DNA from: Dactylellina haptotyla
Lineage: Eukaryota; Ascomycota; Orbiliomycetes; Orbiliales; Orbiliaceae
Reading direction: 5' to 3'
NCBI GenBank assembly: GCA_031310005.1
Contig: CM062382.1
Span: forward strand, 1,054,001-1,118,000
DNA length: 64,000 nt
A program made the position numbers and the translations under genes. Of this stretch, positions 59,342 to 64,000 are shown one piece after another. The notes under the pieces are model-generated. The model made no database searches and was not told where the DNA came from. It was given only the letters and a program-made list of their open reading frames with translations. How positions within the stretch are numbered: the first letter of the stretch is position 1; the number at the start of each line of letters is the position of its first letter.

Positions 59342-59733
59342 TAATGTAATCATCACTTGTATGTCTGAGTAGCCTTCCATAATAATTTAGTATTGTAATA
59401 AAAATATCAACTGAAATGGCTTCAAAAGTATATAAAAATATAAGCTCCCCTCCCCTTTCCAAAATTAAACAGTCAAATCTTGAAAGCATAAGACTATTGC
59501 TGTCGATCATTAAGCTCATGGCGGCATCATTACTATACATCCAATCGCAACGCCTGGCCTGTGGATAAAACTGAGCAAACAAACAACCTAAAAACAGAAA
59601 AAATAAAGCATTCAAACAAAAGGTATAGACATTAAACAGAAATGTAAGTTTTAGATATGTATAGATATTTTTTTCTCCCAAAATAAGACTTTTCCCTTCC
59701 AAAAGAACACGGATTTTTTTATAAAAGGCTTTT
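59342..59733. other. short tail-to-tail spacer
   Basis: These 392 bases separate the stops of GH3 copy 2 and the convergent Zn2Cys6 regulator. The sequence is AT-rich with A-runs, as expected for two 3' untranslated regions, which may overlap. No other feature seen. Confidence 0.6.
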
Positions 59734-62087
59734 TCATGCGGCATTATGACTGGCTTCGTTTCGAAGACCCTGCAACCACCCTCTATCCTCGGCGTTGTTT
59801 TCTCCGGCCAGCTTGGATAATAGCTCGAGGAACGCTACAAGATAGGCTTCTGTTCTCGCCTTGTTTGCGAATGAGGAGGTAGACGATGGAGTCGATGGTT
59901 GCTGACCGTAGCTGATGTCGTTTCGAATATCGTTCAAGAGCGAAGCCGCGATAATGCGAATCTTGGCAATCTATATCAAGGATGTTAGTGCTGTCTTCCT
60001 TTTTGGGGTGTGGGGGGTGGGGGGACGGTAGAACGTACAATACTCTGACCATTCGGCTCAAGATGCTCGAATTTGATACACCTCATGACGACGAGCATTG
60101 CACGGCAAATATAGTCTGTATCATGTGTGACGTCGATTTCATTGTTAGGATTTACGAATTTGATCCTTCCAGCTCCAGACGAGAGTTCTGTAATAACGCG
60201 GGAGTAATCCGATAGGAAGATCGAGAAGAGATATAGTTGGGTAACATAGAGATTCGCTTTCTGAACCTCATAAGATATTTCGTGGCGGTCCGGGTCCGGG
60301 ATATTGACGCCGTCAGGTAATTCCGCGGCTGCTTGGTAGAGTGTCTTCCGTCCAAGGAATGCTTGCATACTCATGTAAATATCACCATCAGTCGTAGCGC
60401 TAGCCGGCCATGGAACCACTTCCAAGGGGAGGCCATCAGCATCCGTTCCAGCATTAGCTTCAGCCATCCTCATGTCCAGTCTCAGTTCTGGAGGGAGCCA
60501 GTCCAAGGCAGTTTTCATATCCTTGAGAAAGGTTTTCAGGACCCTTCGTTTCATCTCGGGGTCCGCAGATCTCCAAACACCGGTTTCGTCGTTATGGCAG
60601 GTCGCTACATATTTTGCGTAGACGAGATGAAGCTTTGAGCAAGCGTTGAAGCCGACCATGTGACTGATCTTTGTTTCCAACCGGGCGGCCCCGAAATCAA
60701 ACGTTGTAGGCGTTATAAACGCATCATCAATTTCCGCAGGAACGGTATCCAGGTACAATTGATCCAGATCGGCAGAGCTATACTTCAGGAACAAGGGCAG
60801 GTTGATCTTCCCTTCCATAGAATACCGGGAGATCTCTCCAACGACGGTAATCCAGAAAACCCGCTTCCGGAGCTCCATGGTAATGAGGTTGTTCGACGAC
60901 ATAAATCCATGAGAGAAATCTGGATTGCTAAACTGGCTTGAAGGAGATGAACGCTCTAGGATAGTCAGAGCCAATGACAATTCTGCGAAATAGAAAGAGC
61001 CTCTGTTTGTGTTATTAGAGTACCAAGCACTCAGAGAGAGTAAGTAGAGAGATGAAAGCAATGTCACGTCCAGGCGTTCCAAGTAATCCACGGGCCGGGC
61101 AAGCAAGGCCAAACGGTGGGAACGCTCCGCCATTTGTATGGCCGTGTTGTAATATCGTCCTTGGATGTAGGACTGGAGTTTCCGGGGAAATGATATGATT
61201 GTGACTGTTGCCATTGCAAATATCAAGGATAAAAACATGGGATCCGATTTGTCCCTTCTGGCATTGAAGTCCGCGGTAAAGGATGGTTCATGAACGATGG
61301 GGTTCAACGGGTAAATGTAATAAAAAAAGTCTTTCAGCAACAACCTGAGAATATCCCTTGGGAGCAGCAGGTCCGTTGTAATGTCCATACGGTAGGCTGG
61401 TAGGGCAGGGAATGAACCGGAACTCGTTACGACTGGCGATAGCGCACTAAAGACACCGCCTGAAGTTGGCCCCACGGAATCAGGAAACTGGCCCAAAGAA
61501 GGCGAAAACACGGTAGCATTGGACGGGGTCCTGTGTGCTCGATGCACACCCTCGGACTGGTCCGAACCTGGTGGCAGCGAAACAAGCCTGGTGGTAGTTG
61601 TCGGCGTAGAAACCGCGATGGAGGCGCTATTCACATCAGATATCTGCATGGGCGACTGCTCCAGTCCATTTTGTTCCGGGTGCGCTCGAGGCAGGTCCTT
61701 GGTTCGCCTGCGAGGGAAGACATCGCGATATTAGCACGTACGTACAACACATCGGGAAACTCTGAGTTAGAGGAGAGAGAAAAAATGTTACCTAACCGGC
61801 GGTCCTGGCTTCTTCCGAGCTCGAGTATACGCGCAGAGCAAGCCTTGAGCCTGGCACGGCTTGCACGGCGGATTGCCTTCGTCGCATCGAACTTTCCGTA
61901 ACCTGCAGGCGTCGCAGGCTTGCCGTAGTCTCGTCCGTTTCTTCCGTTCTCTCTGGGGCGAGGTGATGGTGCCCTCGCGGTCTCCAGCGCCGTCCGAGTG
62001 AGGGCTGTCGTGGTCTACAGGATTGGAATTGCTCAGAGTTTCGTCTCCTCCGTCCGGGACCATCGCTGATGCTTCTGCATCCGCCAT
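59734..62087 (-). CDS. Zn(II)2Cys6 fungal transcription factor, neighbour of GH3
   Basis: Exons 62087-61792, 61707-60039 and 59970-59734 join in phase (introns 84 and 68 nt) to give 733 residues. The frame is open further upstream without an ATG; the chosen ATG has A at -3. The binuclear cluster has Cys58, 61, 68, 75, 78 and 85 in exact family spacing, preceded by basic KKRTRLRQ and followed by TRARKKPGPPVRR, a basic linker common in sugar-metabolism regulators. A fungal-specific middle homology region follows (LLLKDFFYYIYPLNPIVHEPSF, FWITVVGEISRYSMEG, LDQLYLDTVPAEIDDAF). A nuclear regulator of sequence-specific transcription is expected. The convergent neighbour is a GH3 beta-glucosidase and the next gene an AA9 enzyme, so control of beta-glucan use is plausible but unproven. 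Confidence 0.9.
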
Positions 62088-63987
62088 TCTGGATGGTTCA
62101 TGCTTGATGTCCGCTGGACGGACGGTGTACTTCCAGGAATCAGCGGCCTCCCTCCCCTTTCGAAACCAGATGTTGTCGCAATGAAGAGACTTGTCATGAT
62201 TTACTTTAAGCGGACGTGAAAGAAGTGGGAAGGAGGCATAGTTCACGAACGGGTAATTAAGCTCCTCAGGTGGTCAATACTTTTTTCGAGGTTTTTTTAA
62301 AATTGGGGGGTGGTGTGTGGTCTCGTTTCGCTCGGGCCGCTTACTTTTGGCCCCAAACAGCGAAAACTGCTGGGCCGGCCGGGCTGCACCGTATTATTAC
62401 GTATGGGACCCCAAATCCAAACCCACTATGGGTCTCTCCTGCACTCCAGAATAGCCTACAGCTGCTACCCTGAGGTTGTGTTCGTTCTGACCTTCTGGGC
62501 GCTGCCATGGCATGCTTCTTGCACCATTCGACGAAGGCTTCTAGTTCGACGGCCGGGCGTACAAGGGACTGAGGAATGGGGTCGGACAGGGTGCTGTCAC
62601 GCGGAACTCAGCCACAGCTTCCCCGAGAGAGGTGACATCTTGCTTACACATCCACCTGGCGCGGTGCTTCGAAGGATCTTTCTGGATTGGATGAAAGCAT
62701 CCTCGTCAGGGTAAATTCGTTTTATATGGCAATTTTGGTTTTTGTGGAGTTCGGGGTTGAAGCCTCGATTCGTACAACAGTAAGTTTTAGCAGAATTGAG
62801 TCAAGGCCAAGGCTAAAGTGTGTGTGCTTCATGACATGGCTGAAAGTTGTCCGTTTGCTGACAACTGGGCAACCTCAGGCCGAGTGAGGCCCATGGATTG
62901 ATTGCATGCGATTGTTACCGTCGATGATGGTCACATTCCGCGAATTTGGGCCGAAGACACGACCATGATCCGATATATAGAACATGCATTAAAGACGCAT
63001 GCAAGAGTCCTCGAGTATCCACAATTCGAATATGAGGGTTTTTGGCTATAAACCTGGTTAGGATTCTCCTGTGTTCTTGGATACGACACATCGCTCGGTT
63101 GCGAACAACCGGTCAAATTAAACCAACTGGCTTTCGAGGCTTTCAATTTCGTGCCTGCGGGGTGCGCGGTGGAGTGCGGTGGAGTGCGATGCTGCCCCAA
63201 TCGACCCGCCAACGCGGCAAAAATGCAACACGACGCATTGTGCCAAAATGTGTTGGGGTGGACGTCGAGGGTCGCTCCGTCAATCTTCGGCTGGGATTGA
63301 ATGGTCTCGTTGGGATTGAATACAATCCGAATATTTGTGCTTTTTTGGTATATATGTATATATATCCTATCCTTCATAGTAATTAAGTAAACTGTAGTAG
63401 TCATGGGAGAATATCGAATCATACTGTTCGTATCGGCATCTCTAGTGCGGGGTGCTAGTGGTCAATGTCGAGGATGGCACGCTTGATACCAGCACAGTCT
63501 CTCAATTAAACCCTCGGTGGTGCAGAAGATATGTCCTATTTAATCTCGAGCACTCGAGCCCCTTCTGGTACTCTTTCCATCAACAACACAGATGTTTCTA
63601 TCATAGGCTCTTCATCCCCTCCACCTTTCCTTTCGTAACTTCTCCATCCCTTTCAGCTGAACCTGCATCTCAGCCGAGTTTCGACTTTGTCGGTCTTCTT
63701 CTTCCACCTCTCACTTAGACAACGTGGTCTTGGGGCTTCTGGAGGGGTTTTTTGATTGTAGCTAGGGAAGCCTGTTCGTACGTATACAAATACTCGCTAA
63801 GAAATGGACCAAAGCAAGCCTGGGCAATTCTCCCGGAGCATCACATATTCCCAAACCACCCTACTATGCAGCGGCTAACATAGCTCCCCACCATCCCCAA
63901 GGCATCCTATCCATCACTAATATACACTCTGGTCCTCTTCATTCCTGTTTCCAGCCCCTATAGCACCCAGGACCCCATCACCAACCA
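62088..63987. other. intergenic, 1.9 kb
   Basis: This holds the promoter of the Zn2Cys6 regulator and the region before the possible gene start at 63988. A 10-bp unit gcggtggagt is present twice in tandem at 63166-63185. CT-rich sequence at 63560-63720 and 63925-63985 fits a fungal promoter or leader. No RNA gene or convincing open frame seen. Confidence 0.5.
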
Positions 63988-64000
63988 TGGCGTTCCAAGC
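63988..64000 (+). CDS. possible gene start cut by the right edge
   Basis: The ATG sits in an ideal ACCATGG context after a pyrimidine-rich leader, and the next codons (M-A-F-Q) are open to the window edge. Thirteen bases are too few to identify a product, so this rests only on start context. Confidence 0.3.

Overview
The window is nuclear DNA from a filamentous ascomycete (Pezizomycotina). Genes are split by short introns of about 50-160 bases with GT-AG borders and CTAAC/CTAAT-like branch points. The gene content is typically fungal: two Zn(II)2Cys6 regulators, an AA9 polysaccharide monooxygenase with a CBM1, two GH3/PA14 beta-glucosidases, a VPS62-family protein and a flotillin. I recognise eleven genes plus a possible twelfth start at the right edge, roughly one per 5-6 kb, which is sparse for this group. 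The spaces between genes show no recognisable transposon. A large-intergenic lineage such as Orbiliomycetes or Pezizomycetes would fit, but the class cannot be fixed from this sequence.

Layout. 1-1626 (+): a VPS62-like gene cut by the left edge. 2878-3795 (-): a multi-spanning membrane protein. 6315-13094 (+): a 2195-residue DNMT5-type cytosine methyltransferase/SNF2 ATPase, the most notable single gene. 15743-16633 (+): an AusD-like SAM methyltransferase. 18660-20159 (+): a DJ-1/PfpI-like protein that has lost its nucleophile cysteine. 20160-29796: 9.6 kb without a recognisable gene. 29797-33692 (+): a proline-rich Zn2Cys6 regulator. 33693-38315: another gene-poor stretch. 38316-41240 (-): GH3/PA14 beta-glucosidase 1. 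41241-48114: a further gene-poor stretch. 48115-50009 (-): flotillin. 51862-53018 (+): an unrecognised protein with a possible BTB-like N-terminus. 54145-55520 (+): AA9-CBM1. 56642-59341 (+): GH3/PA14 beta-glucosidase 2. 59734-62087 (-): a second Zn2Cys6 regulator, tail-to-tail with GH3 no. 2. 63988 onward: a possible gene start.

Function. The right-hand 8 kb looks like a small cellulose-utilisation neighbourhood: a secreted oxidative enzyme, a probably intracellular beta-glucosidase for imported oligosaccharides, and a candidate regulator. CreA-type GTGGGG/GCGGGG sites lie within 200 bases of both GH3 starts, and a CGG/CCG-rich palindrome lies between AA9 and GH3 no. 2. That these genes are co-regulated is inference. 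All exon joins were worked out by hand from reading phase and splice signals, without transcript data.
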